From: Streptomyces violaceorubidus | GTDB lineage: Bacteria; Actinomycetota; Actinomycetes; Streptomycetales; Streptomycetaceae | Direction: 5' to 3' | Assembly (NCBI RefSeq): GCF_000717995.1 | Contig: NZ_JODM01000006.1 | Coordinates: forward strand, 323,342 to 387,341 | DNA: 64,000 nt | Part shown: piece by piece, positions 14,452 through 22,238 of the stretch | Position numbering within the stretch: position 1 is the first letter of the stretch | Layout of the letters: every line of letters begins with the position of its first letter | Notes under the pieces: generated by a model | Databases searched by the model: none | Told to the model about the DNA's origin: nothing | Seen by the model: only the letters and a program-made list of their open reading frames with translations | Translations under genes and position numbers: made by a program

Positions 14452-15636
14452 CTAGAGCCACTCGCCTTCCAGGGCGGTGGCCGTGAGGCCGGGGGCGGCC
14501 GCGTAGAGGACGGCACGGCTGCCCGCCTTCTGCCCGGCGTCGTGCGCCCGGCGCAGGATGTCGAAGACGGCGGCGCCTCCGCGGTTGCCGGTGGTGTAGC
14601 TGTCCCGGCTGTACTCCAGGAGCCCCGCGGGCCACGCGTCGGGCATCGTCTGCTCCATGTACTCCAGCACGCGGGTCCCGCCGGGATGGGCGAGCAGGAC
14701 GTCGGGGTGCCAGGAGGCGGGGTCGTCCTCGTAACGGACGCGGAGCCACTCCCACATCGCGGTGACCGTCTCCTGCACCGCCCGCGGCCCGCGCCGGTCC
14801 ATGACGAAGTGGGTGCCGTCCGCCCGCGTCTCCAGGCGGTGGAGGTCCTGCGTGCCCGGCAGGGTGTGGTGCCAGGCGGCGTCGAGCCGGAGCACCGACT
14901 CGGGCCTCGGGCGGCCCGTGACCACCGCGGCGACCGCGGTGTCCGCGAACAGCAGCCGGACGATCAGGGACTCCAGGGTGTCGTCCGCGGGCTGGTAGGT
15001 CGTGCTCAGCGCCTCGGAGATCACCACCAGGACCACCCGGTCGGGGTCCGCCGCCACGAGGTCCGCCGCCAGTGCCAGGGAACGGGTCCCGGCGACGCAG
15101 GCCCACTGGGTGGCGGGCAGGAGCATGGTGTCGCCACGCAGTGGCAGCCGGTTGGCCAGGGCGACGTCCAGTCCGGGCAGGGCCGGGGTGGTGGAGTTGC
15201 TGGTGATCAGGCAGTCGACGTCCGAGGCGTCCAGTCCGGCGATCTGCAGGGCCCCGCGCGCCGCGCGTTCCCCGTAGGACTGCACGGCCTCCCAGGCCGG
15301 GGCGGTGCGTTCCTGGACGGTCTGCGGCGCGGGCACCGCCCCGAGCGCGGCGATCACCCGCTCCGCGTCCTGCTCGGCGAACCCCTCGCGGACCAGGGCC
15401 TGCCGGGCGGCCCCGAGGCCCGCGGCCCCCAGGGCGCCGCCGTTGCCGGGCGCGACGGCGCTCTTGAGGGGAAGCATCCAGCCGCGGGTCTCGATGCCCG
15501 TACTGGCCGCGATGCCGTCGACCCGCGGCGCCCACGCGGCGTCCGGGTGCCGGTCGCGCACTTCCGCCACGATCTCGCTGGTCTTCACAGAGTGCTCGCC
15601 GTGTATCACGGCGGGTGCGCACAGGTAAGCGGCCAC
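14452..15636 (-). CDS. gcs: Type III polyketide synthase, germicidin-synthase-like
   Basis: A GTG with GAAAGG eight bases upstream starts a 394-residue chalcone-synthase-fold enzyme. The expected triad is visible: Cys180 in QWACVAGTRSL, His317 in LLAHPGGT and Asn351 in TTGNRGGAAVF, with spacing as in chalcone synthase. These enzymes condense an acyl starter with malonyl- or ethylmalonyl-type extenders and cyclise to a pyrone. Germicidin synthase uses beta-ketoacyl-ACP starters and makes the germicidins that block spore germination. The neighbouring TetR and flavin monooxygenase match, from memory, the genes beside germicidin synthase in S. coelicolor; the symbol rests on that. Another alkylpyrone synthase is the alternative. 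Confidence 0.8.
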   Translation of the reverse strand: MAAYLCAPAVIHGEHSVKTSEIVAEVRDRHPDAAWAPRVDGIAASTGIETRGWMLPLKSAVAPGNGGALGAAGLGAARQALVREGFAEQDAERVIAALGAVPAPQTVQERTAPAWEAVQSYGERAARGALQIAGLDASDVDCLITSNSTTPALPGLDVALANRLPLRGDTMLLPATQWACVAGTRSLALAADLVAADPDRVVLVVISEALSTTYQPADDTLESLIVRLLFADTAVAAVVTGRPRPESVLRLDAAWHHTLPGTQDLHRLETRADGTHFVMDRRGPRAVQETVTAMWEWLRVRYEDDPASWHPDVLLAHPGGTRVLEYMEQTMPDAWPAGLLEYSRDSYTTGNRGGAAVFDILRRAHDAGQKAGSRAVLYAAAPGLTATALEGEWL

Positions 15637-15932
15637 GATCGGCACCTTTCTACGGATTCTGCGGTGAGGGGAGAGCGGGGGAGCGGGGAGCTGGTGGGGG
15701 AAGGGCGAGGGGGGAGGAGGGGGCGTCACCAGCGCCGTGACATGGCTCACTTGACCGCGTCGCGGCCAAGTCGGCGGCGGCACACGCGACTTCGGCGCGG
15801 CGCCTCGCACTTCGAGGATGGCGGCGAAAGGGGCATTTGCGCAGTGACCCACGCAACGTGGGCAGGTGCGGGCTGCGTGAGACGGCGCACACGCCGAAAG
15901 GCCGCCCGGCCGGCGGGCGGTCGGGCCCGGAG

Positions 15933-16643
15933 CTACCGGCCGGGCCGGTGGAGTGCCGTGATGCCCGCCAGGACGAGGGTGATCCCGGCGAGGAACTGCT
16001 CGCGGTCGTCGTGCCCGCGGACCTGGTCCGCCACGGCGCGGGTGAACGGGTACTCGGCCGGGTCCAGCCCTTCCCACGCCGTCGAGACGGTGTCCAGGAA
16101 CTCGTCCCGGTCCACGTCGCGCCCCGACGGGCCGGCGCTCGCGGAGTTCGCGGCGTTCTGGCCGGCGGCGCCGAGGATGTAGTGCATCAGGGCCGAGGAC
16201 GCCGTGAACCAGTCGGCCTCGGGGACGCCCATCGCCCGGACCTGGCGGCCGAGGCTCTCGAAGATCCGCGGCGCCACGGTGCCCCCGGGGGTGCGGGACA
16301 ACTGCGTCGCGAGCTGCGGGGCCAGCCACGGGTGCGCCTCGGTCGCGTCGAACAGGCCGAGCGCCACGGCACGGACGGCGTCCTCGGGCGAGCCGGTGGT
16401 GCCGGTTGGATCGGCGCTCACGGCGGCGGCGACCACCGCGTCCGTGGCGGCGGCGAGCAGTTCGGCCTTTCCCGTGATGTGCCAGTAGATCGCCCCGGGG
16501 CCGGTCGACAGGCGCTCGGCCAGCGCGCGGAAGGTGAGGCCGCGCTCGCCCACGGTGTCCAGCAGCTCGACGGCGGCCCCGACGATGCGCTCCCGCGAGA
16601 GGGGTTCCTGCCGCCGTTCCGGACGACGCGACCTGGTTGCCAT
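15933..16643 (-). CDS. TetR family repressor beside the type III PKS
   Basis: The ATG at 16643 (236 residues) is preferred to one three codons earlier. The HTH lies in residues 18-65 (IVGAAVELLDTVGERGLTF, LSTGPGAIYWHITGKAELL); the rest is an all-helical ligand domain. It is divergent from the flavin monooxygenase gene, with three copies of one palindrome in the gap, so it very likely represses that gene and itself. From memory, the S. coelicolor orthologue in this position (SCO7222) has a crystal structure; its inducer is not known to me. It reads toward the PKS gene, 296 bases away. Confidence 0.9.
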   Translation of the reverse strand: MATRSRRPERRQEPLSRERIVGAAVELLDTVGERGLTFRALAERLSTGPGAIYWHITGKAELLAAATDAVVAAAVSADPTGTTGSPEDAVRAVALGLFDATEAHPWLAPQLATQLSRTPGGTVAPRIFESLGRQVRAMGVPEADWFTASSALMHYILGAAGQNAANSASAGPSGRDVDRDEFLDTVSTAWEGLDPAEYPFTRAVADQVRGHDDREQFLAGITLVLAGITALHRPGR

Positions 16644-16663
16644 GCCCCACATCCTAGACGGCC

Positions 16664-16733
16664 TGGAACGCTGTTCCAGCTTGACAGGTACTGGAACGGC
16701 GTTCCACTCTGGACGAGCTGGAACACCGTTCCA
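16664..16733. promoter_or_regulatory. Three tandem TetR operators TGGAAC-N3-GTTCCA
   Basis: TGGAACGCTGTTCCA (16664-16678), TGGAACGGCGTTCCA (16692-16706) and TGGAACACCGTTCCA (16719-16733) are perfect 6-3-6 palindromes with centres 28 and 27 bases apart. They fill the gap between the divergent tetR and monooxygenase genes. A TTGACA hexamer at 16681-16686 lies between the first two, in position to be covered. This is a clear autoregulatory operator array. Confidence 0.85.
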
Positions 16734-16791
16734 GCTGGGTAGGTCTCCTCGGCTCCGCCGCCCCGGGGACCGCGATCAGGAGGTACGCACC

Positions 16792-17913
16792 ATGACCACG
16801 CACGTCACGATCGTCGGCGCCGGCCTCGGCGGCCTCACGCTCGCCCGCGTCCTGCACGTCCACGGAATCCCGGTCACGGTCCACGAGGCCGAGACCTCCC
16901 CGACGGCCCGCGCCCAGGGCGGGATGCTCGACATACACGACCACAACGGCCAGCCCGCCCTGCGGACCGCGGGCCTGTTCGAGGAGTTCCGCGGTCTCGT
17001 CCTGGAGGGCCGTCAGGCGAGCCGAGCCCTGGCCCCGGACGGGACGGTCCTGTACGAGGAGGGCGACGACGGCACCGGTGACCGCCCCGAGGTGATGCGC
17101 GGCGAACTGCGGCAGGTGCTGCTCGACTCACTCCCGGTCGGCACCGTCCGCTGGGGCCACAAGGTCCGGGCCGCCCGCTCCCTCGGCGACGGCCGCCACG
17201 AGGTGGCGTTCGCCGACGGCACCCGGGTCGTCACGGGCCTGCTCGTCGGCGCGGACGGCGCGTGGTCCACGGTGCGGCCGCTGCTGTCGGACGCCGTACC
17301 CGAGTACGTCGGCATGTCGTTCGTCGAGACCTACCTGTTCGACGCCGACGTCAGGCACCCGGCCACCGCGAAGGCGGTCGGCGACGGGGCGATGTTCGCC
17401 CTCGCGCCCGGGAAGGCGATCCAGGCCCACCGGGAGACCGGCGGGACCCTGCACGCCTACGTGGCCCTGCGCAAGCCGCGGGAGTGGTTCGACGGCGTCG
17501 CTCCCGCCGCGGCGACGGGCGCGGCGCGGGTGGCGCGGGAGTTCGCCGGTTGGGCACCGGAGTTGACCGCGCTGATCACCGACGCCGACACCACGCCGGT
17601 CCTGCGTCCGCTCCACACCCTCCCCGCCGGACACCGGTGGGAGCGGGTCCCCGGAGTGACCCTGCTCGGCGACGCCGCCCACCTCATGCCCCCGTCCGGC
17701 GAAGGCGCCAACCTGGCCATGTACGACGGCGCCGAACTCGGCCGGGCCCTCGCCGCACACCCCGGTGACGTGGAGGCCGCGCTCGCCGCGTACGAACGTG
17801 ACCTGTTCCCCCGGGGTGAGGCGGAGGCCGCCGACGCGAACCGGCTGCACGCGCTGATGTTCGGCGACGACGCACCGTACGGCCTGATCGACATGTTCGC
17901 CGGACGGGACTAG
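16792..17913 (+). CDS. FAD-dependent aromatic monooxygenase (TetX/UbiH-like group)
   Basis: A perfect AGGAGGT seven bases upstream supports the ATG. The 373-residue protein has the dinucleotide motif IVGAGLGGL at the N terminus, the DG motif VGADGAWSTVR near residue 155 and the GD motif LLGDAAHLMPPSGEGANLAM near residue 290, the set of flavin aromatic hydroxylases. Closest by feel are TetX-like and anthracycline hydroxylase-like enzymes that hydroxylate polycyclic or phenolic compounds with NADPH and O2. Under TetR control, it may tailor or detoxify a pyrone or a foreign phenolic compound. Confidence 0.88.
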   Translation: MTTHVTIVGAGLGGLTLARVLHVHGIPVTVHEAETSPTARAQGGMLDIHDHNGQPALRTAGLFEEFRGLVLEGRQASRALAPDGTVLYEEGDDGTGDRPEVMRGELRQVLLDSLPVGTVRWGHKVRAARSLGDGRHEVAFADGTRVVTGLLVGADGAWSTVRPLLSDAVPEYVGMSFVETYLFDADVRHPATAKAVGDGAMFALAPGKAIQAHRETGGTLHAYVALRKPREWFDGVAPAAATGAARVAREFAGWAPELTALITDADTTPVLRPLHTLPAGHRWERVPGVTLLGDAAHLMPPSGEGANLAMYDGAELGRALAAHPGDVEAALAAYERDLFPRGEAEAADANRLHALMFGDDAPYGLIDMFAGRD

Positions 17914-17921
17914 ACGGGCGG

Positions 17922-17955
17922 CGGCGCGGCGGCCGACGGGCCGACCGCCGCGCCG
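17922..17955. terminator. Bidirectional hairpin between the monooxygenase and DoxX genes
   Basis: CGGCGCGGCGG and CCGCCGCGCCG form a perfect 11-bp stem with a 12-base loop just after the monooxygenase stop and before the convergent DoxX stop. TTGTGG follows on the plus strand; the U tract is weak, as is usual in high-GC actinomycetes. Confidence 0.6.
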
Positions 17956-17975
17956 TTGTGGCCGGTCCCGCGGAC

Positions 17976-18425
17976 TCAGGCGGACGTCGGCGTGTCCAGC
18001 GTCCGGTCGGCCCGCCCGCCGTCCTCACCCCGTCGCGGGCGGAGACGGGAGGCGAGGCTCCAGCGGCCCGGACCGACGGCGGCGACCAGCAGGAAGGACC
18101 AGCAGAACATGGCCGCCGACTCCCCGCCGTTCTCGATCGGGAAGAGCCCGTCGGGCTGGTGCTCCACGAAGTAGGCGTACGCCATGGACCCGGAGCACAG
18201 GAGGGCGGCGGTGCGGGTGGCGAGGCCGCACAGCACCAGTGTGCCGCCGACGAGTTGCACCACGGCGGCCCACCAGCCCGGCCACGCGGCGAAGCCGGGC
18301 GCGGCTCCGTGCGGGCCACCCAGGACGTCGAACAGGGTGGCGGCTCCGTGGCAGGCGAACAGCAGGCCGACGACGATGCGGAACAGCGCGATCACGTGCT
18401 CCCTGCGTTTTTCCAGCGCTTCCAA
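17976..18425 (-). CDS. DoxX family membrane protein
   Basis: TTG at 18425 is preferred because GAGAGGAG lies eight bases upstream and homologous-looking sequence begins there; the open frame runs further. The 149-residue protein has four hydrophobic helices (IALFRIVVGLLFACHGAATL, WWAAVVQLVGGTLVLCGLAT, ALLCSGSMAYAYF, AMFCWSFLLVAAVG) and the DoxX signatures RIVVGLLFACHG and GGESAAMFCWSF. DoxX proteins are linked to redox and thiol homeostasis at the membrane. The operator-like site 147 bases upstream may or may not belong to it. Confidence 0.82.
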   Translation of the reverse strand: MEALEKRREHVIALFRIVVGLLFACHGAATLFDVLGGPHGAAPGFAAWPGWWAAVVQLVGGTLVLCGLATRTAALLCSGSMAYAYFVEHQPDGLFPIENGGESAAMFCWSFLLVAAVGPGRWSLASRLRPRRGEDGGRADRTLDTPTSA

Positions 18426-18748
18426 CGGTGGTGCTCCTCTCTGGCGCGGCGGCCGCGGGTCGGGACCCGGCGGCCGGTGGGGGACGGTGCGCAGCACGGG
18501 GCTGGGTCCGAGGGCGTCCCGAGGGAGGGAGGACGCACGACCCATTCGACTCTCAACCATCACAACGACCCTTGTCTAGACCAATAGCGCAACGAGTTGC
18601 GCCCCCCGGGGCCCCGGCGCCCCAGCAGCCCCGGCACCGGTGCCGGTCCCGTCGGACACCGGAAAAACGCCTTCGTCCGGTGCCGAACGAGCCGTGTCAC
18701 CTTTCCTGGAAAGCCGGTAAAATAATTCCAAAGCGGAAAGGGGGCGTG
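18426..18748. other. Gap between DoxX and nfeD holding a stray DasR-like site
   Basis: This 323-base gap has no supported gene. It contains TTGTCTAGACCA (18572-18583), a 6-4-6 hairpin GCGCAACGAGTTGCGC (18587-18602) and an A/T-rich stretch before nfeD (GGTAAAATAATTCC) that could include its promoter. Confidence 0.5.
18572..18583. promoter_or_regulatory. DasR-responsive-element-like site with no chitin gene beside it
   Basis: TTGTCTAGACCA differs from the DasR consensus TGGTCTAGACCA at one position. Neither neighbour (DoxX, NfeD) is a usual DasR target. It may be the leftover promoter of a deleted chitin-active gene or a site for DoxX control. Confidence 0.5.
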
Positions 18749-19180
18749 ATGGATCCGTGGCTGATCTGGCTGATCATTTCGGCGGTCCTGATCGTGGCGG
18801 AGATCTTCACCTTGACCGCCGCGCTCGGAATGCTGGGAGTGGCCGCGCTCATCACGTCCGGATCCGCGGCGGCCGGCCTTTCCACGCCTTTTCAATTCCT
18901 CGTTTTCACGGTCGTCTCCGCGGTCACCCTCCTCTTTCTCCGTCCCGTCGCGCTGCGCCACCTCGTCCAGCCCCAGACCCAGCGTTTCGGAGTGGACGCC
19001 CTGGTCGGCCAGGCGGCCTACGTCATCGCCGACGTGACCGGGAGGGAGGGCCGGGTCCGCATCGGCGGTGAGGAATGGACGGCCCGTTCCTACGACGAGA
19101 CGCTGGTGATTCCCCGGGGTGCGACCGTCGACGTCCTGGAGATCAGCGGCACCACCGCATTCGTCTATCCCCGGGAGTGA
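18749..19180 (+). CDS. NfeD family membrane protein, flotillin partner
   Basis: The 143-residue short-form NfeD protein has two or three N-terminal hydrophobic helices (WLIWLIISAVLIVAEIFTL, AALGMLGVAALITSG, FLVFTVVSAVTLLFLRPVAL). A small OB-fold follows (about 80-143: GQAAYVIADVTGREGRVRIG, EEWTAR). It lacks the ClpP-like protease domain of long NfeD forms. Short NfeD genes sit directly before SPFH/flotillin-like genes, and here the two genes are separated by only two bases. The pair acts in membrane domain organisation and membrane-protein quality control. Confidence 0.9.
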   Translation: MDPWLIWLIISAVLIVAEIFTLTAALGMLGVAALITSGSAAAGLSTPFQFLVFTVVSAVTLLFLRPVALRHLVQPQTQRFGVDALVGQAAYVIADVTGREGRVRIGGEEWTARSYDETLVIPRGATVDVLEISGTTAFVYPRE

Positions 19181-19182
19181 CC

Positions 19183-20232
19183 ATGGAAGCCTCGGCGTTC
19201 CTCATCGCCGGTGCGATCGTCGCGCTTCTCGCTGTTTTCACCGTGGTGCGTGCGGTGCGCATCGTGCCGCAGGCCCGTGCCCGCAACGTCGAACGGCTCG
19301 GCCGCTATCACCGCACTCTGAAACCCGGCCTCAGCGTGGTCATCCCGTACATCGACCGGGTGTATCCGGTGATCGACCTGCGGGAACAGGTGGTCTCCTT
19401 CAAGCCCCAGCCGGTCATCACCGAGGACAACCTGGTCGTCGAGATCGACACCGTGCTGTATTTCCAGGTGACGGACCCGCGCGCGGCCTTCTACGAGATC
19501 GCGAACTTCCTCCAGGCGGTCGAGCAGCTCACCGTCACCACCCTGCGCAATGTCGTGGGATCCATGGACCTGGAGAAGACCCTCACCTCCCGCGACACCA
19601 TCAACAGCCAGTTGCGCGGGGTGCTCGACGAGGCCACCGGGAAATGGGGGCTGCGGGTGAACCGGGTGGAGATCAAGGCGATCGATCCGCCGCAGTCCAT
19701 CAAGGACGCCATGCAGAAGCAGATGCGGGCCGAGCGGGACAAGCGGGCCGCGATCCTCGGCGCGGAGGGCCAGCGCCAGTCGCAGATCCTCACCGCCGAG
19801 GGCGACAAGCAGGCCGCCGTGCTGCGCGCAGAGGGCAATCGCACCGCCGAGATCCTCAAGGCGGAGGGGCAGTCCCGGGCCATCGACGAGGTCTTCCAGG
19901 CCGTGCACCGCAACGACCCCGACCCCAAGCTCCTCGCCTACCAGTACCTCCAGGTACTGCCCCAGCTGGCGCAGGGCTCCGGCAGCACGTTCTGGGTCAT
20001 CCCCAGCGAGGTCACCTCCGCGCTCCAGGGAGTGTCCCGCGCCTTCACCGAAGCGCTGCCGCAGTCGCCGGCCACCCGGGAGAGCCCGTCGTCGGAAGAC
20101 GGTGCCGCCCAGGCGGCCAACGACACCGCGCAGGCCGCGGAGGCCGCCGCCCAGGCACTCGCCGACGCGGCCAGGGCCAACGGCGTCCCCACCGAGGCGA
20201 TGCGCTCCGCCCCCGGGACCGAGGACCGCTGA
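19183..20232 (+). CDS. SPFH/Band 7 (stomatin-like, QmcA type) membrane protein
   Basis: The 349-residue protein has one N-terminal membrane helix (FLIAGAIVALLAVFTVVRAV). The SPFH domain follows (about 25-210; VPQARARNVERLGRYHRTL, PGLSVVIPYIDRV, VVEIDTVLYFQVTDPR). A long Ala/Glu-rich coiled region comes next (AERDKRAAILGAEGQRQS and repeats of AEGxxxAAxLxAEG) and then an Ala-rich tail. SPFH proteins form large membrane-bound oligomers that contain FtsH-type proteases or organise lipid domains. The tail past residue 300 is low complexity and species specific. Confidence 0.92.
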   Translation: MEASAFLIAGAIVALLAVFTVVRAVRIVPQARARNVERLGRYHRTLKPGLSVVIPYIDRVYPVIDLREQVVSFKPQPVITEDNLVVEIDTVLYFQVTDPRAAFYEIANFLQAVEQLTVTTLRNVVGSMDLEKTLTSRDTINSQLRGVLDEATGKWGLRVNRVEIKAIDPPQSIKDAMQKQMRAERDKRAAILGAEGQRQSQILTAEGDKQAAVLRAEGNRTAEILKAEGQSRAIDEVFQAVHRNDPDPKLLAYQYLQVLPQLAQGSGSTFWVIPSEVTSALQGVSRAFTEALPQSPATRESPSSEDGAAQAANDTAQAAEAAAQALADAARANGVPTEAMRSAPGTEDR

Positions 20233-20324
20233 GCCCCCGACGGTCGTGGGCCGCGGGGCACGGGGGCGCCGTAAGGTGGAGGTGAAGGTATGCGGAAGCT
20301 CTCCCGAGCGTGGGTGTGGGCGTC

Positions 20325-20549
20325 ATGAACGGTCAGACGCAGAGGACGAGAACGACGCGGACCGCCACACGGCAGGTCGACGCGATGTACGAGGACACCT
20401 GCCCGGCCTGCGGACACCGTGTCCCTGCCGAGATCCGCCGGCACAAGACCCTGGGGATCTACGTCCCGGTCTGGGGCCCGGGCACCTGCCAGAACCCGGA
20501 CTGCCGGGAAGCCGGTCGCGACGACGTCAGCCGACGGCCGGGCCCGTGA
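20325..20549 (+). CDS. Small zinc-ribbon protein
   Basis: The 74-residue frame carries two Cys pairs, CPACGHR and CQNPDCRE, which can build one zinc ribbon, preceded by a Thr/Arg-rich tail. An ATG at 20385 or a GTG at 20310 could also be the start. Its 3' end overlaps the convergent DUF3152 gene by 23 bases. The cysteine pattern and conserved-looking core HKTLGIYVPVWGPGTC argue that it is real. Function unknown. Confidence 0.6.
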   Translation: MNGQTQRTRTTRTATRQVDAMYEDTCPACGHRVPAEIRRHKTLGIYVPVWGPGTCQNPDCREAGRDDVSRRPGP

Positions 20550-21435
20550 GGGGGCGGCCCTCGGCGTCGTAGGGCCAGACGTTGGTGCGGCAGCCGTGCA
20601 GGCCCTTGATCTGCTGCATCATCACCGGCGCCGGACGTCCGGCCCCGGGACAGCCCTCGTGGCCGTGGCCGAGGAAGTGCCCCACCTCGTGGTTGACGAT
20701 CAGCGCCCGGTACGACGCGACGTCGTCCGCGTAGTACCGCGTGGCCAGCAGCCACCGTTTGAGGTTGACCATGACGTCCTGGCCCACGTTGCAGTTGACC
20801 TCGCCACCGGTGTCCAGGCCGTAGCGACCGCATATGTCGTCCACCGTCCCCGCCGTGGCGAGCCGTACCCGGAAGTCGGACGCGCCGCCGGACACCCGCC
20901 CAAAGCCCACCTTCCCGTCGGCCGTCCAGCCCCGCTCGTCGGCCAGGATGCGCTCCACCTCGGCGGCGACGTCCGGTGCCGGGATCCCGATGCCGTCCTC
21001 GACCTGCACCACGTACGTCAGCGTCCGCCCGCTCCCGCCGACCCGGTCGCCACCGCCGCCCGCGGTGGCGAACGTCCCCGGGCCGGACGCGGGTATCGAG
21101 TCCGGGTCCGGCTTCCCGTCGTTCCCTTTCTCGTCCTTTCCCCTGCCGTCCTCCCGCTCCTGCTTCTTCTCCCTCCCCTTCTCCGTCTCGGTCACCTTCT
21201 GCCGGTCCTTCGCCGGTGCGGCCGTGGACTCCTCCTTCGGCGCCTCCTCCGTGCCGCCGGCCCGGGGCGTGGTCCCCCTGACGGCCAGCCCGCCGGCGAG
21301 CACCAGGACGGTGCCGGCCGCGAGACCCGCCCACAGCAGGCGCGGGCGTTCACCGCGTCGGCGGGAGTGGCCGCGGCGGCGTCGGCGGCCCGTCGCGGGG
21401 GACGGTGGAGGAGTCGGTCGACGGCGCTCGTTCAT
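20527..21435 (-). CDS. DUF3152 family secreted or membrane-anchored zinc metalloprotease-like protein
   Basis: From the ATG at 21435 the 302-residue protein has an Arg-rich N terminus and one hydrophobic helix (LLWAGLAAGTVLVLAGGLAV), so it is anchored with the C terminus outside. A long charged Lys/Glu linker follows, then the DUF3152 domain. That domain has the zinc motif VNHEVGHFLGHGHEGC (HExxHxxGxxH form) and four Cys that could pair. The Glu of HEVGH is the expected catalytic base. The family is common in actinobacteria, but substrates are not known. Confidence 0.85.
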   Translation of the reverse strand: MNERRRPTPPPSPATGRRRRRGHSRRRGERPRLLWAGLAAGTVLVLAGGLAVRGTTPRAGGTEEAPKEESTAAPAKDRQKVTETEKGREKKQEREDGRGKDEKGNDGKPDPDSIPASGPGTFATAGGGGDRVGGSGRTLTYVVQVEDGIGIPAPDVAAEVERILADERGWTADGKVGFGRVSGGASDFRVRLATAGTVDDICGRYGLDTGGEVNCNVGQDVMVNLKRWLLATRYYADDVASYRALIVNHEVGHFLGHGHEGCPGAGRPAPVMMQQIKGLHGCRTNVWPYDAEGRPLTGPAVG

Positions 21436-21548
21436 GATCACAAAGGGTGCCGCGGGCGTGTGATCGTCCGTGGACGGCTTTTGGACCGCTGTGTAACAGC
21501 CGTCACCCCCGCGCGGTCCGCCTCCCGTGCACACGCATACTGAGCTCC

Positions 21549-22238
21549 ATGCCACGGGTCCTGATCATCGAAGACGACCGCGCCGTACGGGACGGCGTGC
21601 GACTGGCCCTGCGCCGGCAGGGGCACGAGGTCGCCGCGGCCGCGACCGGCGAGGACGGACTGGAGCAGCTCCGGTCGTTCCGGCCCGACGCCGTGGTCCT
21701 CGACCTGATGCTGCCGGGCATGTCCGGCCTGGAGGTGTGCCGCCGCATACGCGCCCACGACCAGGTGCCGATCATCATGGCCACCGCCCGCGGCGACGAC
21801 ACCGACATCGTCGTGGGACTGGAGTCCGGGGCCGACGACTACGTCGTCAAACCGGTCCGCGCCCGCGTACTGGACGCACGCATACGCGCCGTGCTGCGCC
21901 GCGTGGGCGGCCCGGCGGACGACCAGGGCACGCCGCGCACCGAACACCACGGCGACCTGGTCATCGACCGGGCCGGACTGACCGTCACCCACCAGGGACG
22001 GCCCGTCGCCCTCGGCCCCTCCGAACTGCGGCTGCTGCTCACCCTGTCCGCCTCGGCCGGGCAGGTGTTCAGCCGCCAGCAGCTCCTGGAGGCCGTGTGG
22101 GAGCACAACTACCACGGGGACGCGCGGCTCGTGGACGCCTGTGTCAAGCGACTGCGGTCCAAGATCGGTGAGCCGCCGGGCAGTCCGCGTTACGTCCACA
22201 CCGTGCGCGGCTTCGGCTACCGGTTCGGGCCCCGGTGA
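21549..22238 (+). CDS. OmpR/PhoB-type response regulator, AfsQ1-like
   Basis: The 229-residue protein has a receiver domain (1-115) with acidic pocket EDD (8-10), phospho-acceptor Asp in VVLDLMLPG, Thr in IIMATARGDD and Lys in YVVKPV. A winged-helix DNA-binding domain (130-229) has LLLTLSASAGQVFSRQQLL and RLVDACVKRLRSKIG. The stop overlaps the GTG of the kinase gene (GTGA), so the two are coupled. Sequence style is close to AfsQ1 of the antibiotic-control system, but this is a separate pair. Confidence 0.92.
   Translation: MPRVLIIEDDRAVRDGVRLALRRQGHEVAAAATGEDGLEQLRSFRPDAVVLDLMLPGMSGLEVCRRIRAHDQVPIIMATARGDDTDIVVGLESGADDYVVKPVRARVLDARIRAVLRRVGGPADDQGTPRTEHHGDLVIDRAGLTVTHQGRPVALGPSELRLLLTLSASAGQVFSRQQLLEAVWEHNYHGDARLVDACVKRLRSKIGEPPGSPRYVHTVRGFGYRFGPR

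Noticed and set aside
14452..17913. A large secondary-metabolite gene cluster around the type III PKS
   Set aside because: Only PKS, regulator and monooxygenase are present; both flanks are unrelated signalling and membrane genes.
20325..20549. Reading the zinc-ribbon frame as noise because it overlaps the convergent protease gene
   Set aside because: Kept as a gene: two Cys pairs in ribbon spacing are unlikely by chance, and a 23-base tail overlap is tolerable.
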